Positions 1 through 9,279 are shown, counted from the stretch's first letter. The stretch is DNA of 32,360 nucleotides from Rubripirellula sp. (GCA_028823035.1 JAPKCI010000052.1:1-32360); one strand, 5' to 3'. Notes: generated from the letters alone by a model not told the origin. Numbers and translations: made by a program.

Positions 1-58
1 CCCCTCTAGAATCTGCATGCCCCTCTAGAATCTGCAGGCCCCCTCTAGAATCTGCATG
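1..58. repeat. 19-bp tandem repeat, 3 copies, at the left edge
   Basis: Three copies of cccctctagaatctgcatg lie at 1-19, 20-38 and 40-58. The middle copy ends in agg instead of atg, and one extra c sits before the third. Each unit holds the palindrome TCTAGA. The array touches the window edge, so more copies may lie to the left. It sits 110 bp upstream of the DUF1080 gene. No coding role is seen. Confidence 0.9.
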
Positions 59-170
59 ATTGATTACCAACGGCGAAGGAATCATAATCCCTGTCCTTCA
101 GGACGATTTCCACCTGCGATGCGGAAAATCGGAATGCCCCCCAAATCTTTCAACCACCCGGTAGGTACTT

Positions 171-1001
171 ATGTCCCAAACGCCCACGCATTTTCAGCGA
201 TGGAACTTAAATTTTGCAAGTTGGATTCATTTTGCTGCCGCTGGCAGCCTGATGATTGCCGCTGTTCCTGCCCGTGCTGGTGAATACCTGAACGGGATCA
301 AGTGGGACGAACCGGCGGTTGTGACCCCCGGCAAAACCAACGCTGACCCACCCACTGACGCCGTTGTACTATTCGATGGCACCAGCTTGAATAACTGGAA
401 GAATGGTGAGCGTTGGGAAGTAAAGGATGGTGTCGCCTATTCGGGCAAGGGAAAAATCATATCCAAAGAGGAATTCGGCGATTGTCAATTGCACGTGGAG
501 TGGGCGTCTCCTGTGCAGGTCAAGGGCAGTGGTCAAGGCCGTGGTAACAGCGGAATTTTCCTGATGGATCGTTACGAGATTCAGATACTCGATTCCTACG
601 ACAACCCAACCTACTTTGACGGACAGGCTGGTGCGATCTACAAGCAAACGCCTCCTGCGGCCAATGCAATGCGACCTCCGGGACAATGGAACACCTATGA
701 CATTTTCTGGACAGCACCGCGATTCGATGACAAGGGCGAGCTTGTTTCCCCCGCCTACATCACAGCGATCCACAATGGTGTTTTGATCCTGAATCACTTC
801 GAACTCAAAGGTGATACTCCTTTCAATCGGCCTCCGTCCTACCAGAAGCATGCCGCCACCGGACCGATTTCGATTCAGGACCATGGCAACCCCGTTGGTT
901 TTCGAAACATCTGGGTGAGGAGCTTCAAGCCAGCCAGCGGAGAGCAGGTCCGCAAGCCTTTCCTGCGTCAAGGCGACAAGGAAACCCCAATCGAAGATTG
1001 A
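171..1001 (+). CDS. Exported DUF1080 (3-keto-disaccharide hydrolase fold) protein
   Basis: This 276-residue protein matches the DUF1080 family, a concanavalin-like jelly-roll fold; some members are known as 3-keto-disaccharide hydrolases. Recognisable pieces are the N-terminal FDGTSLNNW, the central GNSGIFLMDRYEIQILDSY and the C-terminal ISIQDHGNPVGFRNIWVR. Residues 1 to about 36 form a signal peptide with a long n-region, a hydrophobic core (FAAAGSLMIAAV) and an ARA-G cleavage site, so it should act in the periplasm or outside the cell. The ATG is preceded by GGTAGG at a workable distance. Planctomycetes carry many paralogues of this family and substrates are mostly unknown, so the reaction is inferred only from the family. 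It stands alone and is followed by a clear terminator. Confidence 0.9.
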   Translation: MSQTPTHFQRWNLNFASWIHFAAAGSLMIAAVPARAGEYLNGIKWDEPAVVTPGKTNADPPTDAVVLFDGTSLNNWKNGERWEVKDGVAYSGKGKIISKEEFGDCQLHVEWASPVQVKGSGQGRGNSGIFLMDRYEIQILDSYDNPTYFDGQAGAIYKQTPPAANAMRPPGQWNTYDIFWTAPRFDDKGELVSPAYITAIHNGVLILNHFELKGDTPFNRPPSYQKHAATGPISIQDHGNPVGFRNIWVRSFKPASGEQVRKPFLRQGDKETPIED

Positions 1002-1027
1002 CGGGGACGCTGATTCGGTTGTTCCTC

Positions 1028-1091
1028 AAGTCATCGAAACTGGAAGTCATCGAAACTGGAAGTCATCGAAACTGGAAGTCATCGAAGCTGG
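1028..1091. repeat. 16-bp tandem repeat, 4 copies, running into a terminator
   Basis: Four contiguous copies of aagtcatcgaaactgg lie at 1028-1043, 1044-1059, 1060-1075 and 1076-1091. The first three are identical; the fourth has one change (aagctgg). That change completes the left arm of the terminator hairpin that follows. The repeat lies in the 3' untranslated region of the DUF1080 gene. Confidence 0.95.
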
Positions 1092-1116
1092 TCGGTCAAT
1101 CCCGGCCAGCTTTTTT
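1085..1116 (+). terminator. Rho-independent terminator after the DUF1080 gene
   Basis: GCTGGTCGG (1087-1095) pairs with CCGGCCAGC (1102-1110), nine pairs with one G-U, around a six-base loop. AA at 1085-1086 can extend the stem, and a run of six T follows (1111-1116). The polarity fits termination of plus-strand transcription. The minus-strand pheT gene ends 7 bp to the right but gets no T-run from this hairpin. Confidence 0.85.
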
Positions 1117-1122
1117 CAGACT

Positions 1123-3186
1123 TCAGGAAAGCAACTCGGCAGACAGTTTTTCGCGACAAGCTCCGATCAGTTGACCCACCAGATCATCAGCCTGCTGACC
1201 GCTCAGAGTGGAGTCGTGGCTCTGCAATTCCACACTCAAAAGAACACGCTTGCGATCCTTGCCATCCTTCTTGGCATCCCGATAGGTTTCGCGATACGTC
1301 ACGGCAGCAAGCTCAACTCCGACCGCGGCACGGACAACATGCTCCATATCGCTCCAACGCACCGACTCGGCGACGACAAAATTCAAGTCACGTTGAATCG
1401 AGGGGAACGAACTGACCGCTTTCTGCTGGGGCACCAAATGGGATTGCTCCAACAACTTTGGCAAATCGAGTTCGGCGACAACGACCGGTTCTGACAATTT
1501 CCAAAGTTTCAGAATCTTGGCATCAACCAATCCCAGGTAGCCCACTTCGGCATCACCCAGTTTCATTTGGACACAGGTTCCTGGCGTGAATCCGGCTCGA
1601 TCCACCGCATTGACCTGCAGTCGATGTTGCGACCCCAGACGAGCGCACAACGTTTCCACGATCCCTTTGAATTCGAAGAATTCCTTACCCGCGACAAGCC
1701 CCAGCGAATACTGTTCGGCTGGCAATGCATCATCCGTATCACTGGGCAGATAGATGTGCGCGATCTCGAACAGGTCAGCTGCCATGCTTGCTGCTGCCCA
1801 ATTCTTTGCTCGTCCTTCGATCAAGCTCGGCAGCAGCGTCCGGCGCAGCCGTTTGGCGCCTTTCAGCATCGGTGATTCGCTTTCCATAGCAGGCAGCTCG
1901 GTCCACGGGCTCAACGACTCGTCAAGTTTTTGTGTCACGATGCTTGGTGTCATCGCTTCACTGAGACCGGCGGCTGTCATCACCTGACGAATCCGATCAA
2001 GCGCCGTGTCAAAAACCCGTTTGGAACTGGGGGCGACAGGAATCGGAGCGTCCTCAGGAATTTTGTCGTACCCATGGATCCGGGCTACTTCCTCGATCAA
2101 GTCAGCCTCGCGAGCCAAATCGTGACGCCAACTCGGTGGTACATACAATCGTCCGGAATCTGAATCGAGTTCACCCTTGTGTACCTGACAACCGAGTGCG
2201 ACCAAAATTTGCGTAACCTCTTCGGTATCAATTTTGATGCCGAGAATCCGCTCCAATTGACTGGCTCGCAGCACCACTGGCTCGCGTGGCTTTACCTCCG
2301 CAGCAGTATCGATCACGCCACTGACAACCTCACCTCCGGTCAGATCAACGATCATTTCGCACACACGCTGGCTTGCCCACTCGACTCCCTGTGGGTCAAC
2401 CTTCCGCTCAAACCGATAAGAGGAAGGGCTATGAAGCTTCAATCTTCTTGCCGTTCGCCGCACTGAAAGTGGCGTGAATACCGCTGACTCGATTACCAAA
2501 TCACGGGTCGTTTCACTGACCTCCGAGTTCGCTCCTCCCATCACACCGGCGACCGCCGAGGCCTGTTTCGCATCAGCGATCACACAGGTCGACTCATCCA
2601 ACTCATACTGTCGATGGTCAATCGCATCAATTGTTTCCCCTTTCCGACCCGGTCGGACAATGATTTTTTTTCCGTCCACTTTGGCATAATCAAATGCATG
2701 CAGTGGTTGCCCACATTCCATCAACACGTAGTTGGTTGCATCGACCACATTGTTGATACTCTGATACTGCTCGATCGTTCCGTCAATTTTACGTTTCCAG
2801 AACACCGACTTCAGCGACTCGATTAACCAGTCTGGACTTTTTCCAACCTTCACTCCCTGAATCACTCTGGCGGAATATCGGGGGCATGCATCCTCGAACT
2901 GGTTCTCGACCGTCAGCAGAGAATCGATCAATTGATCGGAACAACTGAGTCCGGGTGAGGGCTTGCACACTTGCAATCCGTAAAGAACGCCAACCTCACG
3001 AGCGACACCGATGTGCCCCAGACAATCACCTCGATTGCTCGTTACCTCAAGATCGATCACCACATCGCCGTTGATGAGATCGGTCTCCTCGTGGTTCAGT
3101 CCAGACAGACTGAGGCGTTGAGCGAGTTCTTCGTGGCTCATCGGCAGGTCGACATACTTCGCCAGCCATTTCAGAGATACAAGCAT
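1123..3186 (-). CDS. pheT: Phenylalanine-tRNA ligase beta subunit, lacking the tRNA-binding domain
   Basis: PheT joins PheS to charge tRNA-Phe in the cytoplasm. The 687 residues show the B1 region (MLVSLKWLAKYVDLPMS), DLEVTSNRGDCLGHIGVARE, the B3/B4 part with NNVVDATNYVLMECGQPLHAFD, the B5 region (residues around 300-390), the catalytic-like core, and a C-terminal FDX-ACB anticodon-binding domain from about residue 592 (SSFPSIQRDLNFVV). Common bacterial PheT is about 800 residues and carries an EMAP-II-like tRNA-binding domain between the first two blocks. Here NGDVVIDLEV follows the N-terminal helix region directly at about residue 39, so that domain is missing. The ends look intact, so this is not a truncation. 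No pheS is adjacent. The gene is divergent from the sulfatase-esterase gene. Confidence 0.95.
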   Translation of the reverse strand: MLVSLKWLAKYVDLPMSHEELAQRLSLSGLNHEETDLINGDVVIDLEVTSNRGDCLGHIGVAREVGVLYGLQVCKPSPGLSCSDQLIDSLLTVENQFEDACPRYSARVIQGVKVGKSPDWLIESLKSVFWKRKIDGTIEQYQSINNVVDATNYVLMECGQPLHAFDYAKVDGKKIIVRPGRKGETIDAIDHRQYELDESTCVIADAKQASAVAGVMGGANSEVSETTRDLVIESAVFTPLSVRRTARRLKLHSPSSYRFERKVDPQGVEWASQRVCEMIVDLTGGEVVSGVIDTAAEVKPREPVVLRASQLERILGIKIDTEEVTQILVALGCQVHKGELDSDSGRLYVPPSWRHDLAREADLIEEVARIHGYDKIPEDAPIPVAPSSKRVFDTALDRIRQVMTAAGLSEAMTPSIVTQKLDESLSPWTELPAMESESPMLKGAKRLRRTLLPSLIEGRAKNWAAASMAADLFEIAHIYLPSDTDDALPAEQYSLGLVAGKEFFEFKGIVETLCARLGSQHRLQVNAVDRAGFTPGTCVQMKLGDAEVGYLGLVDAKILKLWKLSEPVVVAELDLPKLLEQSHLVPQQKAVSSFPSIQRDLNFVVAESVRWSDMEHVVRAAVGVELAAVTYRETYRDAKKDGKDRKRVLLSVELQSHDSTLSGQQADDLVGQLIGACREKLSAELLS

Positions 3187-3347
3187 GGAAAACGGATTGA
3201 TTGATGGGGAATTTGATTGGTCCAGCCAACAATCTATCGAAATGGCAGAAAACGCAATACCTCGGACATCACCGGCAAAGGGAAAGGCTACCTGAGCTAA
3301 AATGTGGCTGTCGTCTCCCCATTCACACCCCCGGTCGCGAATCTAAC

Positions 3348-5549
3348 ATGTCCAGATTGTTCCAAATTCTGATCCTGCTGCTGTTTTCCGCGGTTTTGTG
3401 TCCGAACAGTCAGGCTGTTGATAGTCCCAACATTCTGCTGATCATGGCTGATGATGTTGGGATTGAGGGACTTGGTTGCTATGGCGGCACCTCGTACAAA
3501 ACTCCCCATCTGGACCAGATGGCTGCCGAAGGATTGCGATTCACGCGAGCTTATTCCCAACCGCTATGCACGCCAACGCGGGTTGAGATCATGACCGGCA
3601 AGTACAACCATCGGAACTGGAAGTACTTTGGCATCCTCGACCCCAAAGAGAAAACCTTCGGCCACTACCTGAGGGATGCGGGCTACACGACGGGAATTTT
3701 CGGAAAGTGGCAACTGCAATCCTATGATCCACCGGACCTGCCAGGTGCTTCGAATCGACGCTCGACTGGCATGCACGCCAAAGATGCAGGGTTCGACCGG
3801 TACGCCCTGTTCCACGCGTTGCATACGGAAGCCAAAGGTTCCCGCTATACCAATCCGACCATGCTGGAAGGAACACTGGGCGCCGACGGGGAAGTCAAAA
3901 CCTATCAAGGACGCTACGGAGAAGATGTCTGGGTAGAGCAGATCGTCGACTTCTTTGATGCGACACGGGATCAGCCGACGTTCGCCTATTACCCGATGGC
4001 ATTGCCTCACTGGCCATTCGAACCGACACCGAATACACCCGGATGGAATCCGGACATCAAGCAGCCCGAGGAATCCCACTACATTATCGACATGATCCAA
4101 TACATGGATCAGTCCGTCGGCACACTGGTCGACAAACTGCGTAAAAAGGGGTTACTGGAAAACACGATCGTGTTGTTCTACAGCGACAACGGCACACACG
4201 CAAAAGTTGTTTCCAACATGCAGGATGGGCGAAAGATCACCGGTGGCAAAGCAACCTCCCGACAAACCGGAATCCACGTTCCTCTGATCGCTTATTGGCC
4301 CAACAAGATCAAACCAGGTATCGACGAGGAACTTGTCGATGCCTCCGATTTCCTGCCCACGCTGATGGAACTTGCCAATCGCCCACTTGCCAAGAGTACG
4401 ATCACCGACGGAATCAGTTTTGCTCACCGACTGTTTGGCCAACAGGGTCCTGAGCGTCAATCGGCTTTTTTCTGGTACGACTCGCGACCTGGCTGGGACA
4501 AGGAACGGTTTCGGCGAGAGGTCTTTGCTTTGAACAAGGACTACAAACTATTTCGCAGTGGCCGGCTGTTTCGCTTGACCGACAGGCCACTGGAAGAGAT
4601 TGAAATCAACCCCTTGGAAATGACTGACGAGGACCGGGCCGCCCAGCAAGCATTGGACACAGTCATTAACACCAATCTGGAAAACACCATGGAACCAGCA
4701 TTGGTGAACGCCTACGGAGAGTCCGAATTCGACCTGTTTTATTTACCTGCCGACAAGCAGGAAACAGCGGACCTGAACGGTCGCATGCTCGCTAGCGGAA
4801 AAGAGTTTTCCTATGGCGATCCGGAGATTCCCCAACAGCGATTGTGGATTTTCAACCCGCTTGATATTGGCGAAGATGAAAAACGACCATGTGTATTCTT
4901 CATTCACGGTGGTGGCTGGTCCGGCAAACCTGAATCACTCGCTCCCCAGTGTCTGTATCTGCAACGACGTGGTTTCAATACGGTCTCGATTCACTTTCGT
5001 GGTCCGGGAAAAAAGTTGACCCCTCGCGACACACTCAACGATGCCAGAAAAGCTTATCACTGGATTGTGCAACACGCCGATGAGCACCACATCGACAAGA
5101 ATCAAATCTTTGTTTCTGGTGGTTCAGCGGGGGGGCATCTTTCCCTGGCTCTCAGCACGATTGACACCGATGGCAGTGGGTTTGTCACTCCGGAACCAGC
5201 AGGCTTCATCCTATTCAATCCCGTCATCGACCTGGTTGATGGTTGGTCCTCAGGCCAAAAGAAATGCATCAACGCAGAGATCGACCCACGCGAGTTTTCA
5301 CCTGCCCACCAGACCCGCAAAGGACTGCCTCCGATGCTGATTCTCAGCGGCAGCAAAGATGCGCTCATTCCTCCCCCATTGATTCACGCATTTCAAGAAC
5401 GGCTGACTGCTGTTGGAGGCCAATCTCAGTTCATCGAATATCCCGAAGCGGGACACGGGTTCTTCAACTATGGAAGAGAAAAGAACGTCTATTTTCAATG
5501 GACCATGTGGGAAATGGAAAAATTCCTTCGGCAACACAGCCATCCTTGA
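3348..5549 (+). CDS. Exported sulfatase fused to an alpha/beta-hydrolase esterase
   Basis: The 733-residue product has two enzyme domains. Residues about 25-470 form a type I sulfatase: metal-binding DD at 35-36, the formylglycine signature CTPTR at 74-78 (Cys74 would be converted by a formylglycine-generating enzyme) and the metal-site DN at 280-281. Residues about 490-730 form an alpha/beta hydrolase like acetyl-xylan or BD-FAE esterases: oxyanion HGGGW at 520-524, GGSAG with nucleophile Ser593, Asp671 in SGSKDALIPP and His703 in EAGHGFF. A signal peptide (MSRLFQILILLLFSAVL...SQA) marks the start at 3348. The frame is open 49 codons further upstream, but that stretch is unlike a protein and precedes the signal peptide. 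It probably removes sulfate and acyl groups from a polysaccharide; the substrate is unknown. Confidence 0.9.
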   Translation: MSRLFQILILLLFSAVLCPNSQAVDSPNILLIMADDVGIEGLGCYGGTSYKTPHLDQMAAEGLRFTRAYSQPLCTPTRVEIMTGKYNHRNWKYFGILDPKEKTFGHYLRDAGYTTGIFGKWQLQSYDPPDLPGASNRRSTGMHAKDAGFDRYALFHALHTEAKGSRYTNPTMLEGTLGADGEVKTYQGRYGEDVWVEQIVDFFDATRDQPTFAYYPMALPHWPFEPTPNTPGWNPDIKQPEESHYIIDMIQYMDQSVGTLVDKLRKKGLLENTIVLFYSDNGTHAKVVSNMQDGRKITGGKATSRQTGIHVPLIAYWPNKIKPGIDEELVDASDFLPTLMELANRPLAKSTITDGISFAHRLFGQQGPERQSAFFWYDSRPGWDKERFRREVFALNKDYKLFRSGRLFRLTDRPLEEIEINPLEMTDEDRAAQQALDTVINTNLENTMEPALVNAYGESEFDLFYLPADKQETADLNGRMLASGKEFSYGDPEIPQQRLWIFNPLDIGEDEKRPCVFFIHGGGWSGKPESLAPQCLYLQRRGFNTVSIHFRGPGKKLTPRDTLNDARKAYHWIVQHADEHHIDKNQIFVSGGSAGGHLSLALSTIDTDGSGFVTPEPAGFILFNPVIDLVDGWSSGQKKCINAEIDPREFSPAHQTRKGLPPMLILSGSKDALIPPPLIHAFQERLTAVGGQSQFIEYPEAGHGFFNYGREKNVYFQWTMWEMEKFLRQHSHP

Positions 5550-5593
5550 CGGCTGCCATCTTTCGCAAGGCCCCAACAAATCACCATGTACCC

Positions 5594-5626
5594 TGTCGAA
5601 AAACGATGAAGTCGATTTTTTCGACA
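5594..5626. other. Perfect 10-bp inverted repeat after the sulfatase-esterase gene
   Basis: TGTCGAAAAA (5594-5603) and TTTTTCGACA (5617-5626) are exact reverse complements around a 13-base spacer. It lies 45 bp after the sulfatase-esterase stop and about 100 bp before the zinc-ribbon gene. The stem is A/T rich at its inner end and no T-run follows, so a weak terminator or a protein-binding site are both possible. Confidence 0.5.
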
Positions 5627-5722
5627 CATCCGATCAGTCCACTGCAATCAACAAGGGGTTGTTGGCTAGAATGATGCTGCTGTTTGATATTTCCCGTGAT
5701 GATTCTTTCCTGTGATTTGGGG

Positions 5723-7324
5723 ATGGCCGTGCCGAAGTCGCTTCAATGTCCCCGATGCAATGGGTCGGTATCGGTTGCCGACGATGCGGCGGGTAAACGC
5801 GTCAAATGTCCCCACTGCGAGCAAAATTTCCTGACTCCCGGAATCGCTCCAAAATCCAGTGATGAGGATGATGACGATGATTGGCTGACGTTAAACGACT
5901 CTCCCACAGCGGATACATCCTCGAATCCCGCCAAGGCAGCGAAGCCACCCCAACCCGCATCCACCAACGTCAAAGCCTCACCCAGCAACGATGCTTTTTT
6001 TGCCGACACTCCGTTGCCGCCGATCAAAATTCCTGAAGCCCCCCAACCCGGTACCTTCTCTGCGGCAGACGATCCAAGTGCAGGTACGAAAAAGAATCGA
6101 GGCCCCGCCATCTCTACAGATGACGAGGCGTTACTTTCCCAATTCACGGACACCACAACCTCGCCTACCGCTCCGTCCCCGGCGGGAAATTCAAATGCGA
6201 TCGATGCCATCCGAGCGTTGGGCGCGGCATCTGGGACTGGATCTGAAATCAGGCCACCTCGGAATCCAGAAGCTCAGTCAGTTGAACACGAGTCAGAGTT
6301 TCGTGTGACCTGCATGACTTGCGGTTCGATGAGGTATGTCAAAGCTGCCGACACTGGCAAGACGACCACGTGCAATGACTGCTACTCGCCGATCACGATT
6401 CCGCGACCTCCCAAGGTCCGCAAGCAACCTGAAATCAACATCGAAAACGCTGAAACGTTTGGGTTTGAACAGCCCGTGACCGCAGTACGCGACCGTGACC
6501 CCTTTCAGAAGTCGGCTGACGATCTGCTAGCCGAGGCAGCTCGCGAGGAAGAAAAAGAAACCAGTCCCGTTTACGCGGACACACCGAACGTCATGGAATG
6601 GCTCAATAACATCTTTGGCATTTTCAAGGATCCCGGCGTGCTGATGCATTGGGTCGTTCTGTCGGTTGCAGCAGCGATTCCGACCGCGTTGCTGTTGAAT
6701 ATCGAAACCGAGTCAATGCAATTACTGCTGACCCTTGGAATGATGTTCGGCGGGTTCATCCTTGGAGCAGTGACAGTCAGCTGTGCGTTCGCGATCTTGC
6801 TGTCGGTCGCCAATCACGAAGAGCGTGTCGAAGAATGGCCCAGAAATGACATCTTACAATGGTTCGATCAGTTGATTCTGGTCCTGGCTGCCAGCGGACT
6901 GGCAGCCATTCCGATATGGAGCATCTGTTTAATAACGCAGTGCCCAGCCATGCTTTCCGTGTTCATTACGATGTTTACAATTTACCTGCTGTTGCCTTTC
7001 ATTCTGCTATCGATGCTGGACATGAACAGCATTTTCAGTCCATTCTCGCCAGAACTTGCCCGGAGCGTTTCAAAGTGCCAGGAAGAATGGGGCGGATTCT
7101 ACTTTTCCACCGGACTTCTGTTGATCGGGTTGTTTCTGTTCATTGCGGTCACGTGGTCGATGGGATCTGCCATCGGAATGATCGCATCGATCGCACTTAC
7201 CATTGGCATCACGTTCACGTATTTCGGAATGCTGGGACGGCTCGCCTATTCCATCGGTCAAGCGGTGAACGCCCCCGCCATTAAGAACGATATTGATCGA
7301 AGCCGCCCGAACAATCCTATTTGA
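5723..7324 (+). CDS. Zinc-ribbon membrane protein (MJ0042-type finger, six predicted membrane segments)
   Basis: The N-terminus MAVPKSLQCPRC begins a zinc-ribbon finger of the MJ0042 type, with Cys9, Cys12, Cys29 and Cys32. A second CxxC pair set lies at Cys197/Cys200 and Cys217/Cys220. Between them is a low-complexity stretch rich in Asp, Pro, Ala, Ser and Thr. The C-terminal part, from about residue 300, has about six hydrophobic segments (for example VLMHWVVLSVAAAIPTALLL). The expected layout is cytoplasmic zinc fingers tethered to the inner membrane. The function is unknown; such proteins are common in planctomycetes. The ATG at 5723 is chosen because it places the finger at the N-terminus; in-frame ATGs at 5684 and 5699 are alternatives. 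It is convergent with the topoisomerase B gene, 44 bp away. Confidence 0.8.
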   Translation: MAVPKSLQCPRCNGSVSVADDAAGKRVKCPHCEQNFLTPGIAPKSSDEDDDDDWLTLNDSPTADTSSNPAKAAKPPQPASTNVKASPSNDAFFADTPLPPIKIPEAPQPGTFSAADDPSAGTKKNRGPAISTDDEALLSQFTDTTTSPTAPSPAGNSNAIDAIRALGAASGTGSEIRPPRNPEAQSVEHESEFRVTCMTCGSMRYVKAADTGKTTTCNDCYSPITIPRPPKVRKQPEINIENAETFGFEQPVTAVRDRDPFQKSADDLLAEAAREEEKETSPVYADTPNVMEWLNNIFGIFKDPGVLMHWVVLSVAAAIPTALLLNIETESMQLLLTLGMMFGGFILGAVTVSCAFAILLSVANHEERVEEWPRNDILQWFDQLILVLAASGLAAIPIWSICLITQCPAMLSVFITMFTIYLLLPFILLSMLDMNSIFSPFSPELARSVSKCQEEWGGFYFSTGLLLIGLFLFIAVTWSMGSAIGMIASIALTIGITFTYFGMLGRLAYSIGQAVNAPAIKNDIDRSRPNNPI

Positions 7325-7368
7325 CCAGCGGTCTGCGCCATAATGAGTCATTGACACAGGCTTGTTGA

Positions 7369-9279
7369 TCACACATCAATGGCTTCGGCATCCTCTGCGC
7401 GATCCATGATGAATCGAAATCTCGCCGAAGCGTCACGTCCCATCAAATCACTGATCACCCGATCAGTTTCCAATTGATCGTCAATTTCGACTTTCTGGAT
7501 ACGACGGGTTTCCGGGTTCAAGGTCGTGTCCCACAACACCTTGGGCATCATTTCACCCAGACCTTTGAAACGCGTCAGTTCCGGCTTGGCTCGACCCGTG
7601 TACTGCCCGAGAATCTCTTCGCGTGCTGCTTCATCCGCCGCCCAAAATGTTTCCTTGCCAAGATCAATGCGATACAGAGGAGGCACACCGATGTACAACC
7701 TCCCGGCAGTAATCAGCCCGAGCATGTGCCGATAAAAGAATGTCAACAACAGAGTCGTAATGTGATGCCCATCCGAATCAGCATCGGCTAACAGGATCAC
7801 TCTTTCATAACGGAGGTCAGCCAGATTCAGACTGGAGCCGATACCGCAGCCAAGCGCCGAAACAAGATCCTGAATTTCCTTGTTCTCAAGGATTTTCTTG
7901 AGGGTTGCGCTCTCGGTGTTCAAGACCTTTCCACGCAATGGCAAGATCGCCTGATAGTTGCGGTTGCGTCCCTGCTTTGCACTACCTCCCGCAGAATCGC
8001 CTTCGACAATAAAAATCTCAGAGTCTCCCTTGCCCCCCGAAACACAGTCACTGAGTTTGCCGGGCAACATCGTTCGCTTGGACCCGCCTTTTCTGGACAC
8101 CGCTGCAGACGCGGCTCGCGAGGCAGCACGGGCACGGGCTGCGGCAATGATCCGGGCCACAATCGAATCTGCAACGCTGCGATTGTTATTCATCCATTGT
8201 TCCATGGCAGGCCGAATCACTGCCTCGACAACCGACTGGAATTCGGGATTATTGAGTCGATCCTTCGTTTGCCCCTGGAACTGTGGCTCTGCGATAAAAA
8301 CGGACAGGATCACCACGAGCCCCTCACGAATATCCTCGTGAGTAAATTTCACGCCCCTGGGAGTCAAACTATGGGTATCAATGTAGTTGCGGACCGCCTT
8401 ACTGATCGCGCCACGGCACCCGTTCTCATGCGTACCACCATTGCTGGTTGGAATCCCGTTGACGTAACTTCGCACATGCTCATCTGTCGACTCTGTCCAT
8501 TGCAGAGTCAGTTCCACGCGGAAATCATCTTCTTTACGAAGCGTGAACGGTGATTCGTGAATCGGCCTCGCATTCCTTTCTTTGAGTACCTTGGCGAGAT
8601 AATCAACGATGCCTTGCTCGTGAAAGAATGTTTCCTTGGTCTTGTTCGCTAGATCGACATAAGCGATTTTGACCCCGCGTTGCAAGAAACTTGCAGTTTC
8701 AAGTCGAGCTCGAATGATCGCGCTGTCAAACTCGGTCTTGGGAAAGATGGTTGGGTCCGGCGTAAAACTGATCGTCGTGCCGGTACCACGTACAGCACCT
8801 TTAAGTTTCTGCAACTTGGACGTGGCTTTGCCCTTTGCGAAGGTCATTCGATACTGTGCACCGCCACGTCTCACCACCGCAATGAGTTCTTTGCTGAGCG
8901 CGTTGACGACCGAAGCACCCACGCCGTGCAGACCACCGGCTGTTTTGTAATTGCCCCCATCAAACTTGCCGCCAGCGTGCAAGACAGTCAGCACGGTTTC
9001 CAAAGCCGATTTCTTGGTTTTGGGATGTTTATCAACGGGTATTCCACGACCGTTGTCTGAAACAGTGACTGTTCGGCCATCCTTGTGCAGGGTGACTGAA
9101 ATCTCAGTCGCATGACCATTCATGGCTTCATCGACCGAGTTGTCCACCACTTCCCAAATCAGGTGGTGCAACCCCGCCATTCCAACACCACCGATATACA
9201 TGCCCGGTCGCTTCCGGACAGGCTCGAGTCCCTCGAGCACAACGATGTCTTGACCTTCGTATCGTTCGTTTGCAGCCAT
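7369..9279 (-). CDS. Type IIA DNA topoisomerase subunit B (GyrB/ParE family)
   Basis: This ATPase subunit of a type II topoisomerase has 636 residues, the length of GyrB/ParE proteins without the proteobacterial GyrB insertion. Visible motifs are the GHKL ATPase site (catalytic Glu43 and Asn47 in EVVDNSVDEA, Asp76 in DNGRGIP, GGLHGVGASVVNAL at 115-128), QTKDRL in the transducer, and the TOPRIM metal site (Glu427 in VEGDSAGG; Asp499, Asp501 and Asp503 in LADADSDGHH). The closing GLGEM motif is present. It follows the A-subunit gene on the same strand after 75 bp, so the pair is probably one operon. Whether it works as a second gyrase or as topoisomerase IV cannot be settled from this subunit. 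Confidence 0.93.
   Translation of the reverse strand: MAANERYEGQDIVVLEGLEPVRKRPGMYIGGVGMAGLHHLIWEVVDNSVDEAMNGHATEISVTLHKDGRTVTVSDNGRGIPVDKHPKTKKSALETVLTVLHAGGKFDGGNYKTAGGLHGVGASVVNALSKELIAVVRRGGAQYRMTFAKGKATSKLQKLKGAVRGTGTTISFTPDPTIFPKTEFDSAIIRARLETASFLQRGVKIAYVDLANKTKETFFHEQGIVDYLAKVLKERNARPIHESPFTLRKEDDFRVELTLQWTESTDEHVRSYVNGIPTSNGGTHENGCRGAISKAVRNYIDTHSLTPRGVKFTHEDIREGLVVILSVFIAEPQFQGQTKDRLNNPEFQSVVEAVIRPAMEQWMNNNRSVADSIVARIIAAARARAASRAASAAVSRKGGSKRTMLPGKLSDCVSGGKGDSEIFIVEGDSAGGSAKQGRNRNYQAILPLRGKVLNTESATLKKILENKEIQDLVSALGCGIGSSLNLADLRYERVILLADADSDGHHITTLLLTFFYRHMLGLITAGRLYIGVPPLYRIDLGKETFWAADEAAREEILGQYTGRAKPELTRFKGLGEMMPKVLWDTTLNPETRRIQKVEIDDQLETDRVISDLMGRDASARFRFIMDRAEDAEAIDV

Noticed and set aside
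369-971. 200-codon minus-strand frame inside the DUF1080 gene
   Set aside because: The plus strand encodes a clear family protein with signal peptide and terminator; the minus frame is its shadow.
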